A stretch of DNA of 31,299 bases, from assembly GCA_964405465.1 (NCBI GenBank), contig CAYONZ010000040.1, forward strand, positions 1 through 31,299, in the 5' to 3' direction. The notes under the pieces are model-generated. The model saw only the letters and a program-made list of their open reading frames with translations, made no database searches and was not told the DNA's origin. This DNA comes from CAYONZ01 sp964405465 (GTDB lineage Bacteria > Bdellovibrionota > Bdellovibrionia > Bdellovibrionales > JAMPXM01). This document shows positions 15,997 through 24,241 of the stretch, in pieces; positions within the stretch are counted from its first letter, which is position 1; every line of letters begins with the position of its first letter. Made by a program: the position numbers and the translations under genes.

Positions 15997-16745
15997 TGGA
16001 AGTTGGAAGAGTATCTGGAGTGGAACCTGGATTGGATCAAGCCTCGGATGTCGAATTCGACCGTGCGAAAAATGGCAAGACGGTCGTAAAAGTACAGGGG
16101 CGCTTTCTATCTTCGAGTTTTGACCCAGAGAGAGAGGCCGTCCGCTGGTGTGAAACTGTGATGAGCACTGGGCCGACAGATTTGTGTTGTGTGGTTTTAG
16201 GTTTGGGATCTGGCTATCACATTGTTGAGCTTCAAAATAGAGTTCGAAAGCCCGTGGTGGCTATAGACACAATGGCTTCACTTCGGGGACATTTTGAAGA
16301 GTATTTTCGAGATGCCCTGGCTAAGCAGCGTTCCGTTAACTTGAATGCCAGTCGTTGTCTGATTTTTTCAAATGAAGAGAGTTTTCGAATGTCCACCGAT
16401 TTAGACTTTCTTTTTCAACAACCCTATCGAGTTATCGTACATGCTCCTTCATTTGATTTGAAATCTGATTTTTATCTGCATGTTCGTAAGTTATTGATTG
16501 GTCGTGATTTAGAATCACTCAGGTGGCAGCTTGAGCGCCGTGGGCTCAGCCATGATTTTAATCTTCAAGCACAGTTTCCAATAGAGTCTGTTTTAGGGGT
16601 GCCCCTAGAGTCACCAGAAGGTACCTCTGGGGCCACGCGGGAAACTTTGTCTATTCGTCACTTGCAAGAAATGAAAACCAAGGCCGATGCAAATCGACCA
16701 CAGGCCCACGCCATCTTGAATCTTCTCGGGGAGTTGGTCCGATGA
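15996..16745 (+). CDS. Maf-N/DUF115-like motility accessory protein
   Basis: A 249-residue protein. FLSSSFDPEREAVRW (38-51) resembles the conserved HSKYDPxxEA element at the start of Maf motility accessory proteins. It is followed by a Rossmann-like strand and glycine turn, CCVVLGLGSGYHIVEL (64-79), as in the Maf N-terminal and DUF115 regions. Maf proteins transfer nonulosonic acids to flagellin in several bacteria. The usual C-terminal Maf catalytic part is missing, so this is a short version. It starts one base inside the TPR gene stop and overlaps the following glycosyltransferase by four bases (ATGA). Role in flagellin modification is likely but unproven. Confidence 0.55.
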   Translation: MEVGRVSGVEPGLDQASDVEFDRAKNGKTVVKVQGRFLSSSFDPEREAVRWCETVMSTGPTDLCCVVLGLGSGYHIVELQNRVRKPVVAIDTMASLRGHFEEYFRDALAKQRSVNLNASRCLIFSNEESFRMSTDLDFLFQQPYRVIVHAPSFDLKSDFYLHVRKLLIGRDLESLRWQLERRGLSHDFNLQAQFPIESVLGVPLESPEGTSGATRETLSIRHLQEMKTKADANRPQAHAILNLLGELVR

Positions 16746-18412
16746 GAATATTGGTTGTGAATCTTTTGCGAATTGGCGACATCATTTTATCCACTCCAGT
16801 TTTGCAAGGACTTCGCGAGAAACATCCTGATGCTGAAATTCATCTTCTGATCAATCGGCAGTGTCAGGCCGTAGTGCCTATGCTTAAGGGTGTCGATTGT
16901 GTACATTATTTTGAGAGGACCTTGGTCCAAAACAGTCTCGGTGAAAGTGATCGCACGATGTTTGAGGGATTCGATCGAGTTCGATCCCTGGTGTCGGAGC
17001 TCGATTCACAGGAATTTTCTTTATTGGTGAATTTAACACAGAACAGGCTTTCGGCTTGGTTGTGCGGACTTTTGCATGTGCCACAAATTCTTGGTCTGCA
17101 TTTTGATGACCGTGGACTTCCACAGTTTGGATCTCGATGGTTTAAATATCTCAATGACCAAGCGGAATGGGAGGGGGAACGTGCTTTCCATTTTGCTGAC
17201 GTATTTCTATATGGTGCTGGCTTAAAGAACTTTCGTGGTTCAATTTCATTGAAGGCAACAGAATCTGGTCGGCTGGAGGCACGTCGCCTTCTTGAGCACG
17301 TCGAAGACTTCATGGTGGTTCAACCCTTAACAAGTGATTCGAAGAAAAATTGGGGATTGGAGAATTTTAGAAAACTCATTGTTTCATTGCGGGAGAAATT
17401 TTCGAACCTTACCATTTTGGTACTGAGCTCTCCAGAAGAGGCAACGCTTTTACAGCCATGGGTGAATGGCATTGTCGACAGCGGTGTGCAACTTGCCGTT
17501 TGTAGTTTAGAAGGAGCTTTGAGTTTGCTTGAACAGGCAAAGTTACTTGTGACTGGCGACACGAGTATCAAACATATTGGTGTGGCCGCCCGGGTGCCTA
17601 TTGTCGAGTTATCGTTGGGTAGTAGTGACCTCTTTCGAACTGGACCCTACACCAAAGGAGCTTACATAGTGCGAAGCAAAGAAAGCTGCGTGCCTTGTGT
17701 CCATTCACAACCTTGCCATCGTACCGAACAGTTCTGTGCAAAATCTATTCTTCCCGAAATAGTGGAGCTTGTCGTGAGCCAGATATTGAGAGGTCAACAC
17801 CACTCCCTCCGCAATGTAGCAGAAGAATTTGCAGACGAGGTTGCTGTTTTCAAAACCGAGCTTGATGCGGCCGGTTTCTATAGTTGTCATCAATTGAATG
17901 AGCAGTGGAACGAAACAAGTATTTCTAACTTGTTTGAAAGAGTCAGTTGGAAAGTTCTGCTCCAAGAAGCACAGGTTAAGACCGTTGAAAACTTAGGGGA
18001 GTATGGCAGTGAAAGCTTTCGCCTTGGAGAAGCATTGAAAAGTAGATTTCCGGAAGTGCCAACAGTGGACTGGAGAAACATGTTTTCAGATGTGGAAGGG
18101 CGAACCGAAAAAATGGTTTTTCGCTTAGACGGATTTCGACAGAGACTTAAAAAGGTTGCAGCCAAATACGATGACAAAAAAGAGATTGCGGATTTCGTCG
18201 ATGGACTCCAACGCTTGGCACTGGAGATGAATGGCCACCCTTTGCTTCGTTTTCATGCTGAAGAAATTCAGGCGTTGACGTGTGATTTACATGAATTGCC
18301 ATTTTTACGATTGCGCCGTTTAAGCTCAGTACTTGAAGATGTTTTTCGTCGAGCGGACATAGAACTCAAGATGCTCCGAAATTTACGCTCACAGATGGAG
18401 ATGGTTGAATGA
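16742..18412 (+). CDS. GT9-family glycosyltransferase with helical C-terminal extension
   Basis: A 556-residue protein. Residues 1-350 are a heptosyltransferase-type GT-B fold: an N-terminal LLRIGDIILSTPVL motif (catalytic-type Asp13), and a donor-side TGDTSIKHIGVAARVPIVEL. A cysteine cluster typical of many GT9 enzymes follows (CVPCVHSQPC). Residues 350-556 are predicted helical, Glu/Lys-rich and unlike ordinary GT9 proteins. GT9 enzymes usually add heptose to lipopolysaccharide, but here the gene sits beside fliS and a Maf-like gene, so a flagellar or other protein target is plausible. It overlaps both neighbours by four bases. Confidence 0.85.
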   Translation: MRILVVNLLRIGDIILSTPVLQGLREKHPDAEIHLLINRQCQAVVPMLKGVDCVHYFERTLVQNSLGESDRTMFEGFDRVRSLVSELDSQEFSLLVNLTQNRLSAWLCGLLHVPQILGLHFDDRGLPQFGSRWFKYLNDQAEWEGERAFHFADVFLYGAGLKNFRGSISLKATESGRLEARRLLEHVEDFMVVQPLTSDSKKNWGLENFRKLIVSLREKFSNLTILVLSSPEEATLLQPWVNGIVDSGVQLAVCSLEGALSLLEQAKLLVTGDTSIKHIGVAARVPIVELSLGSSDLFRTGPYTKGAYIVRSKESCVPCVHSQPCHRTEQFCAKSILPEIVELVVSQILRGQHHSLRNVAEEFADEVAVFKTELDAAGFYSCHQLNEQWNETSISNLFERVSWKVLLQEAQVKTVENLGEYGSESFRLGEALKSRFPEVPTVDWRNMFSDVEGRTEKMVFRLDGFRQRLKKVAAKYDDKKEIADFVDGLQRLALEMNGHPLLRFHAEEIQALTCDLHELPFLRLRRLSSVLEDVFRRADIELKMLRNLRSQMEMVE

Positions 18413-18594
18413 ACGATTCCGAGAAAGAACAAAAAATACATTTTGAATATCGCAAGGCCTTACAGCTTTTGTATGCGTTCGAATCAACGCAGCCGTCGAA
18501 GAAGTTCGATGAACAAAGGTTGGCATTTAAAATTCTCGAAGAACTATTGAAGGAGCAAGTGCCACATGAAAATACTCGTCATTCAAATAGCTAG
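18409..18594 (+). CDS. Small coupled protein, 61 residues
   Basis: A short, charged, helical protein (MNDSEKEQKIHFEYRKALQ at the start, then FKILEELLKEQ). It begins in an ATGA overlap with the preceding glycosyltransferase and overlaps the next gene by 29 bases. Such tight nesting suggests a real, co-translated gene rather than noise. No family is recognised. It could be an accessory subunit of one of the two glycosyltransferases. Confidence 0.6.
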   Translation: MNDSEKEQKIHFEYRKALQLLYAFESTQPSKKFDEQRLAFKILEELLKEQVPHENTRHSNS

Positions 18595-20080
18595 ATTTGG
18601 AGACATCTATATGAGTTGGCCGGCACTGCGGGCCATTAAAAGAGTCCATCCTTCGGCTGAGTTACATCTGTTGGTGCGTAGTAAATTTGTAGGAGCCACT
18701 CGCGGGCTCGAGGCCGTGGATCGAGTCATTGAATTCGATAGTGCAAAGATGCTTCGGCCATTGATTGAGGGCGAAAATGTTGTGGACTCGATGATTGAGG
18801 CACGACACTTTGTTGAGAAACTCAAATTAGAAAAATACACCCATGTTTACAATCTGAGTTTTTCTCCGATCTCCTCGTTTTTAACCTATGCGATAGGTGA
18901 AAAGGCTGAAGTTGTGCATGGATACACACGACACGCTGATGGTTTTTTAGCGATTCCTGATGACACGAGTGCGTATTTTTATGCTCAGGTCGGAATTGGT
19001 CGCCCAAATCGTGTTCACGTTAGCCAGCTCTTAGGCTTAGTTGCGGACGTAGAGTTGGAAGATCAGGATTGGCAGGGTCGCTCACTCAGCGAGAAGTCTT
19101 CCGTCAATTTCAGTCTGAGCCATGTTGATTTCGAAGAGGAGTCAACGATAGTGGTCCATGTTGGGGCGAGTGAGCAAAAGAAGGTTCTTCAATCAAGTCA
19201 GTGGGCTGAGTTGGTTGGTCTTCTGCAAAAATGCACAAGTAGTAAAATTGTATTGGTTGGCGTTGCAAATGAAAGAGTGATTGGAGAGGCCATCGTTGCT
19301 CAGACCGGAATTTTGCGCGTGGATAATCGAGTGGGTGAAACTTCATTTAGTGATCTTTTTCGCCTGATCTCTGCAGCAAAACTTTTAATAGGATGTGATA
19401 GTGCCCCGGTGCACATCGCCTCGTTGGTCGGAACCCCAGTGCTGAATGTCAGTTTTGGCGTCAATCCCTTCGAAACTGGGCCACGCTCCCGGATGAGTCG
19501 CATCGTCAGATTTCATGATCGAGAGTCAGTGAATTGTGAGTATATCGCACGAGAAGCGATCTCTCTTCTTGAAGATGATGAGCCGCAGGATTCCACTTTG
19601 GTGGTCTCTCATCCGACAGCAATCGCCGAGGCAGAAGTGGGAAACCATTCTGACGAGTGGGAAATGGCAAGGGCGGTTTATATGGGAGCACCTTTTCCGA
19701 TTATTCAGTCTGCCTCGTTTAATCAAGCTTTGCATCAGTTGGTCGATCTCAATGAGTTGGCAATCCAGCAAATCGCCTTGTTGCAGGTAAATAAAGAAAA
19801 TAAAACAGCCAGTGAAATAATCGATCGTGTTGATCAGGTGATGTCTGCTGTCGCCGAAATTGTTCCAGAGCTTGGTGTGGTGATTCGGTGGTTTATGACC
19901 GAAAAAATTCGTTTAGGACCAAGGTCAATAGATGAAATTTTCTCGAGGACGATAGAGCTTCATCAAAAACTGGGTCAAGTCTTGTCGGTGTATGCAAATT
20001 CTGGTGAAGGCGAAAGCACCGATGCTGTCAGGGACATAGAGACTGGTTCTGGAGGGTCATATGATATCGCAGTGGGATAG
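18566..20080 (+). CDS. Second GT9-family glycosyltransferase with C-terminal extension
   Basis: A 504-residue protein built like its neighbour: IARFGDIYMSWPAL at the N-terminus (Asp13), and a donor-side IGCDSAPVHIASLVGTPVL motif around residue 280 with the usual Asp and His. About 150 extra helical residues (350-504) follow. It lacks the Cys cluster of the first enzyme. It has an AAGGAG ribosome binding site at 18549-18554 inside the 61-residue gene. Two distinct GT9 enzymes in one operon suggest sequential addition of two sugars. Confidence 0.85.
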   Translation: MKILVIQIARFGDIYMSWPALRAIKRVHPSAELHLLVRSKFVGATRGLEAVDRVIEFDSAKMLRPLIEGENVVDSMIEARHFVEKLKLEKYTHVYNLSFSPISSFLTYAIGEKAEVVHGYTRHADGFLAIPDDTSAYFYAQVGIGRPNRVHVSQLLGLVADVELEDQDWQGRSLSEKSSVNFSLSHVDFEEESTIVVHVGASEQKKVLQSSQWAELVGLLQKCTSSKIVLVGVANERVIGEAIVAQTGILRVDNRVGETSFSDLFRLISAAKLLIGCDSAPVHIASLVGTPVLNVSFGVNPFETGPRSRMSRIVRFHDRESVNCEYIAREAISLLEDDEPQDSTLVVSHPTAIAEAEVGNHSDEWEMARAVYMGAPFPIIQSASFNQALHQLVDLNELAIQQIALLQVNKENKTASEIIDRVDQVMSAVAEIVPELGVVIRWFMTEKIRLGPRSIDEIFSRTIELHQKLGQVLSVYANSGEGESTDAVRDIETGSGGSYDIAVG

Positions 20081-20669
20081 ACTGAAAATAGACGAGCAGT
20101 TTTCTGACTGTCAGACCTTGAAGGATGCAATCGAGAAAATTGAAGATGACCTTAAGGCACGTGGACAAGTTGTTTGCGAAATACGCGTAAACGGAATGAA
20201 TTTCAGTCAAGATGATGAGAGCAGATTTGCGACTTCTCCCATGAAAGACGTTTTTGACATTCAGATTTCATCACAGAGTCCTGATCGTTTGGTTGCCGAA
20301 ACCCTAATTTCATGTCTGAGTCTTTTGCCCACGTTAATTGATTCTTCAGTCAACCTTGCAGATAGTTTTCGCAATTATCAAGCTAAACAAGTGCAAAAAA
20401 AGTTTTCAGAGTTAATTGATGGCTGCCAGTGGTTATTTGAGACGGTCGGCTACATGCAGATAGTGTCAGGTGAACTTGCGGAGTATTGTAAAGAAAATTT
20501 GGAATGGCGAAGTGCCGATGGAAAAATCAAATCGACGCTTCATGATTTGGTTCAAGCTTATAAAAATCATGACTACGTATTGGTTGGAGACTTGTTGGAG
20601 TACGAGATGAGTGGTGCTCTTCAAAACTGGGACAAACTCTTGCGAAAGTTCCAGCCGGCCAGAGAGTAG
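20061..20669 (+). CDS. Operon-terminal protein of unknown function
   Basis: A 202-residue soluble protein with an N-terminal alpha-beta part (about 1-75; CEIRVNGMNFSQDDESRF) and a helical C-terminal half (85-200). The start is well set by GGAGGG at 20051-20056, within the last codons of the preceding glycosyltransferase, giving a 20-base overlap. No family is recognised. It is the last gene of the sigma-54 operon. A small CCGC/GCGG hairpin follows the stop, without a T-run. Confidence 0.7.
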   Translation: MISQWDRLKIDEQFSDCQTLKDAIEKIEDDLKARGQVVCEIRVNGMNFSQDDESRFATSPMKDVFDIQISSQSPDRLVAETLISCLSLLPTLIDSSVNLADSFRNYQAKQVQKKFSELIDGCQWLFETVGYMQIVSGELAEYCKENLEWRSADGKIKSTLHDLVQAYKNHDYVLVGDLLEYEMSGALQNWDKLLRKFQPARE

Positions 20670-20742
20670 TCCGCCAATTAGCGGTGGAAATAAATTTTCA
20701 AGCCGACTTGTTTCTCCTCACTGATTGGGTGATGATTGAGAT

Positions 20743-22788
20743 GTGGTAGTTCAAGATGAATCTGCAATACTTTGGATAGACGATGATCAGGATGTTCTGC
20801 ATTCAGCAGAGCGTATGGTTCGCGCCCGAGGATGGCGTTTTTGTGGAGTGGGCGATGCCGACTCTGCGGCTGTACAACTAAAGACCGAAAAATTTAGTGT
20901 TGTCGTTGCCGATTATCGTCTAAAAATGACGAGCGGTCTTGATTTTTTAGAACACTGCCGAAATGAATTTCCCTCTGTCACAAGAGTGTTGGTTACGGGC
21001 TTGCTCGAAGTTGAACTTCTTGAGCGCGCCGTCAATCGCGCCAGTGTATTTCGATTTATTGCTAAACCTTGGGAACAAAATCAAGTTTGTTTTGAGTTAG
21101 AAAAAGCAATTGAGCATCATCGACTGCAACTCTCGCAAAATGTACTAAAGAAGGAAGTCTCAACTCAAAATAGAAGACTTGAAGAACTTACGAGCGGACT
21201 TGAAAGTCTGGTGGTGGAACGTACTCGGGATTCTGAATTGTCGCGTAAAGAAGTTGAATTGAAAGTACTTCGGCTTCGGGAGCTTGTGAGGTTTATTAAA
21301 GACCTATCGTTGACCAAGAGCCTTGATGAGTTATTAAATCTTCTGCACCGAGAGTTTCGCCGATACCACGAACTCCGCTCGCCAATTCTGGCGTATATTC
21401 GTATTGATCGTAAGCCAGGCCTTGCCTATTTTCAGGGTCGCCAGGCGGTCGATCGACCAGCGAATAGTGTTTGGACTGAGAGTCAGCGAATTCGTCAAAA
21501 TGATTTGGCTGATCAAAAGTATCTTGCAACTGAGTTCGCTCGACCATTTGCTAAGGTGTTGGCTATTCCACTAAAAAAAAGACTGGGTGTTGACAATGGG
21601 CAAGAAATTCCTGCCACATTGTTTTTTGAACACAACTTAAATGACAACCAAGTGTTGGAGCTCATCGGGAGTTTAACTGAGAGAATTCAACCCGTAAGTT
21701 TGGCGATTGATCGAATTCTGCTTGAGTATCATCTTCGCTTGTCCTCGCTCCAATGGGAAAGTACATTCGATGGAATCAAAGATCCAATTGCAATTGTCGA
21801 CATTGATTATGGGGTGGTACGAGCCAATCGACAGTTTCACCAAAAGAGCTATGCGCATGAATGCTTTCGCCAGTTTGCTCAGGAGTCTTCGGTCTGTCGC
21901 GGATGTCCTGTAGAAAAGGCACTGCAAACCTCAGAACCTCATCGTGGTCAGATAAAACGCGGCACCCAAGTTTTCGATGTATTTTCGTATCCAATAAAGT
22001 TGAGTGGCGACATGCGGACTACGAATGTGATCAATCATTACGTAGAGGTCACCGGGGAGCGAGATCTCTATAGCCGTGTTATCCAAAGTGAAAAGATGGC
22101 TGCGATTGGCCTGCTCGCTGGAAGTATCGCGCATGAGTTGAACAATCCGTTGACAGGAATTCGTTCGCTAGCGCAAGTCTTATTGCAAGAAATCGATGCT
22201 GAAAAAGCCTTGCATGCAGATCTTGTTGAGGTTGAAAAAGCAGCCGAACGGTGCCAAAAAATTATCGAAAATCTTTTGAATTTTTCTAAGAGTAAAGGTG
22301 ATGCCGATTCAGTTTTGGTGTCTGTCAATCAGGTGGTGAGTAACACCTTGCCGATGTTGAAAACCGCCATGCGAGAACACCGATGCGAAATCAACTTGAG
22401 CGAGCAGGACCTTTTTGCCAAGGCTCCACCGCAGTTGCTGCAACAGGTGATTTTCAATCTAGTGAATAATGCCTGCCAAGCGATGATTGATCCTGGCACT
22501 ATTTCTATCTCGACAAATGCAAGTAGGTCTCAGGGTTCAGATTCACAAAAAGACTGGATTGAAATTCATGTGAAAGACACTGGGCAGGGCATTCCCCCGG
22601 AAATTCTTGAAACCATATTTGAACCATTTTTTACCACCAAAGATCCTGGGCAGGGCACTGGTTTGGGACTGAGCATGAGTTTGAGCATAATAAAGAAACT
22701 GGGTGGCCAGATTCTTGTTGAGAGTGTTGTGGGGAAGGGTAGTCACTTTATTGTTCAATTGCCCCTCGCAATGGGAGGCTGTGAATGA
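20743..22788 (+). CDS. REC-PAS hybrid sensor histidine kinase
   Basis: A 681-residue cytoplasmic two-component kinase with no membrane segment. An N-terminal receiver domain has the acidic pocket IDDD, phospho-acceptor Asp57 (VVVADYRL) and Lys108 (AKPW). A coiled-coil linker (125-190) and a GAF-like region (about 190-335) follow. Next is a PAS domain (345-440) carrying a C-x-x-C-P pair (VCRGCPVEK) that might sense redox state or bind metal. The HisKA domain has His464 in IAHELNNPLTG. The HATPase domain has N-box NLVNNACQAM, G1 DTGQGIP and G2 GTGLGLSMS. Start is GTG at 20743, since an in-frame stop lies just upstream. It overlaps the response regulator by four bases. Confidence 0.93.
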   Translation: MVVQDESAILWIDDDQDVLHSAERMVRARGWRFCGVGDADSAAVQLKTEKFSVVVADYRLKMTSGLDFLEHCRNEFPSVTRVLVTGLLEVELLERAVNRASVFRFIAKPWEQNQVCFELEKAIEHHRLQLSQNVLKKEVSTQNRRLEELTSGLESLVVERTRDSELSRKEVELKVLRLRELVRFIKDLSLTKSLDELLNLLHREFRRYHELRSPILAYIRIDRKPGLAYFQGRQAVDRPANSVWTESQRIRQNDLADQKYLATEFARPFAKVLAIPLKKRLGVDNGQEIPATLFFEHNLNDNQVLELIGSLTERIQPVSLAIDRILLEYHLRLSSLQWESTFDGIKDPIAIVDIDYGVVRANRQFHQKSYAHECFRQFAQESSVCRGCPVEKALQTSEPHRGQIKRGTQVFDVFSYPIKLSGDMRTTNVINHYVEVTGERDLYSRVIQSEKMAAIGLLAGSIAHELNNPLTGIRSLAQVLLQEIDAEKALHADLVEVEKAAERCQKIIENLLNFSKSKGDADSVLVSVNQVVSNTLPMLKTAMREHRCEINLSEQDLFAKAPPQLLQQVIFNLVNNACQAMIDPGTISISTNASRSQGSDSQKDWIEIHVKDTGQGIPPEILETIFEPFFTTKDPGQGTGLGLSMSLSIIKKLGGQILVESVVGKGSHFIVQLPLAMGGCE

Positions 22789-23147
22789 AAGTTTTGGTCA
22801 TTGATGACGAAGCATTGATTCGAAAGAGCTTGATACGTGCCTTTAAAGCGAAGGGGCATGAAGTTTTTGAGGCTCCGGACGGGCTTGAAGGGGTTCGCCT
22901 TTGGCGAGAGCATAAACCGGATTTAATCTTTCTAGATGTTTTGATGCCGGGTCTGACTGGTCCTCAAGTTTTGCGCGAAATGGGGCCTGAAAGAAGTGGA
23001 AAAGTCGTTCTTATTTCAGCGTATACAGGTGAATACAACCTCGAAGCTGCTCAGCAGATAGGTGCAGATCTTTTTGTCGCCAAGCCGTTTGACGACATCT
23101 TTTCTTTAGTGCGCCAGGGAGAGCTGTTGACCCATGCTCCATCTTGA
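22785..23147 (+). CDS. Single-domain response regulator
   Basis: A 120-residue stand-alone receiver domain: acidic pocket IDDE, phospho-acceptor Asp51 in FLDVLMPG, Ser78 and Lys100 in AKPF. There is no output domain, so it acts by protein contact, as CheY or a phosphorelay intermediate does. Its ATGA overlap with the kinase gene makes the kinase its likely partner. The kinase already has its own receiver, so a multistep relay is possible. Confidence 0.93.
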   Translation: MKVLVIDDEALIRKSLIRAFKAKGHEVFEAPDGLEGVRLWREHKPDLIFLDVLMPGLTGPQVLREMGPERSGKVVLISAYTGEYNLEAAQQIGADLFVAKPFDDIFSLVRQGELLTHAPS

Positions 23148-23198
23148 ATAATTATCGAGCGTTATTTTGGGTTACAAAATTTAAGCGACGGAGTGGGC

Positions 23199-23747
23199 AT
23201 GCGAATCATCGCCGGTAAGTATCGTGGTCGTCAGTTGGTGACGTTTAAAGCGGATCATATTCGACCAACAACTGACCGAGTTAAGGAAAGTATATTTAAT
23301 ATTTTGCAAGGAGCAGTTGCAGACACTAAAGTGCTCGATCTTTTCTCGGGCACTGGAAATTTGGCGATTGAGGCTTTGTCACGAGGGGCGGCGTCGGTGG
23401 TTGCTGTCGAGTTGAATAAAAAATCTGTCGAGATTATTCGTGAAAATCAAACACTCTTGAAAATCGGCACTGAATTGAAGGTCATCACTCTTGATGTTTT
23501 CAGGTATCTTCAAGGATATGAAGGGGAGGGGTTCGATCTGGTATTCATTGATCCTCCGTTTACCGAAAAAATTGCGGACAAGGTGATGCAAGCAGTGGCC
23601 CGCAGTCGGGTGTTTGCTGAGCACACTGTGATTGTAATTGAGTCTGGTGGTTCTGAACCTATCAACGATCAATACGGAGACTTGAAGCGAATTGATGTTC
23701 GTGAATATGGTGATAAGACAGTCTCTTTTTTTCGAAAGGATTCTTAA
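23199..23747 (+). CDS. rsmD: 16S rRNA (guanine-966 N2)-methyltransferase
   Basis: A 182-residue RNA methyltransferase using S-adenosylmethionine, acting on the small ribosomal subunit. It has MRIIAGKYRGRQL at the start, then RPTTDRVKESIFNIL, the SAM-binding LDLFSGTGNLAIEALSRGA, and the catalytic DPPF in LVFIDPPF. Length is normal. A GTG two codons earlier is possible, but GGAG at 23190-23193 is better spaced for ATG 23199. Three bases separate it from coaD, the common rsmD-coaD arrangement. Confidence 0.95.
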   Translation: MRIIAGKYRGRQLVTFKADHIRPTTDRVKESIFNILQGAVADTKVLDLFSGTGNLAIEALSRGAASVVAVELNKKSVEIIRENQTLLKIGTELKVITLDVFRYLQGYEGEGFDLVFIDPPFTEKIADKVMQAVARSRVFAEHTVIVIESGGSEPINDQYGDLKRIDVREYGDKTVSFFRKDS

Positions 23748-23749
23748 CA

Positions 23750-24232
23750 ATGGCACTTGCAGTTTATCCAGGTAGTTTTGATCCCATCACACTCGGGCAT
23801 TGCGACATCATTCGCCGGATGCAGCCCATCTTAGGAGAAATTGTGGTTTTGATTGCCAGATCATCTAAGAAAGTTTCGCTATTTACGGCTGAAGAACGCA
23901 AGGCTCTAGCTGAAGAGGCATTGAAAGATCTGCCTGGCGTAAAAGTAGACATTCACGAAGGTCTCACGGTTGATTATTGTAAGGCTCATGGCGCCAAAGT
24001 GATTATTCGAGGTTTGCGAGCTGTTGCAGACTATGAATATGAACTTGCTATGTCGAATATGAATAAAAAGTTATGGCCCGAAGTTGAAACAATGATTGTG
24101 TTTTCAAGCCCCGGGCTCTATTTTGTGTCTTCAAATATCGTAAAAGAAGTGGCGTCTTTAGGTGGAGAAATTCACGGCCTCGTTCCCATTCAGGTCGAAG
24201 AAGCGCTTCGCAAAAAATTTGCTAAAAAGTAA
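23750..24232 (+). CDS. coaD: Phosphopantetheine adenylyltransferase
   Basis: A 160-residue enzyme of coenzyme A synthesis that joins 4'-phosphopantetheine and ATP to give dephospho-CoA. It has the nucleotidyltransferase TxGH motif in YPGSFDPITLGHCDI, the substrate-binding VIIRGLRAVADYEYE, and SSNIVKEVASLGG near the end. Full family length. Probably co-transcribed with rsmD and the aminotransferase, nine bases downstream. Confidence 0.97.
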   Translation: MALAVYPGSFDPITLGHCDIIRRMQPILGEIVVLIARSSKKVSLFTAEERKALAEEALKDLPGVKVDIHEGLTVDYCKAHGAKVIIRGLRAVADYEYELAMSNMNKKLWPEVETMIVFSSPGLYFVSSNIVKEVASLGGEIHGLVPIQVEEALRKKFAKK

Positions 24233-24241
24233 GAGGTTGTT

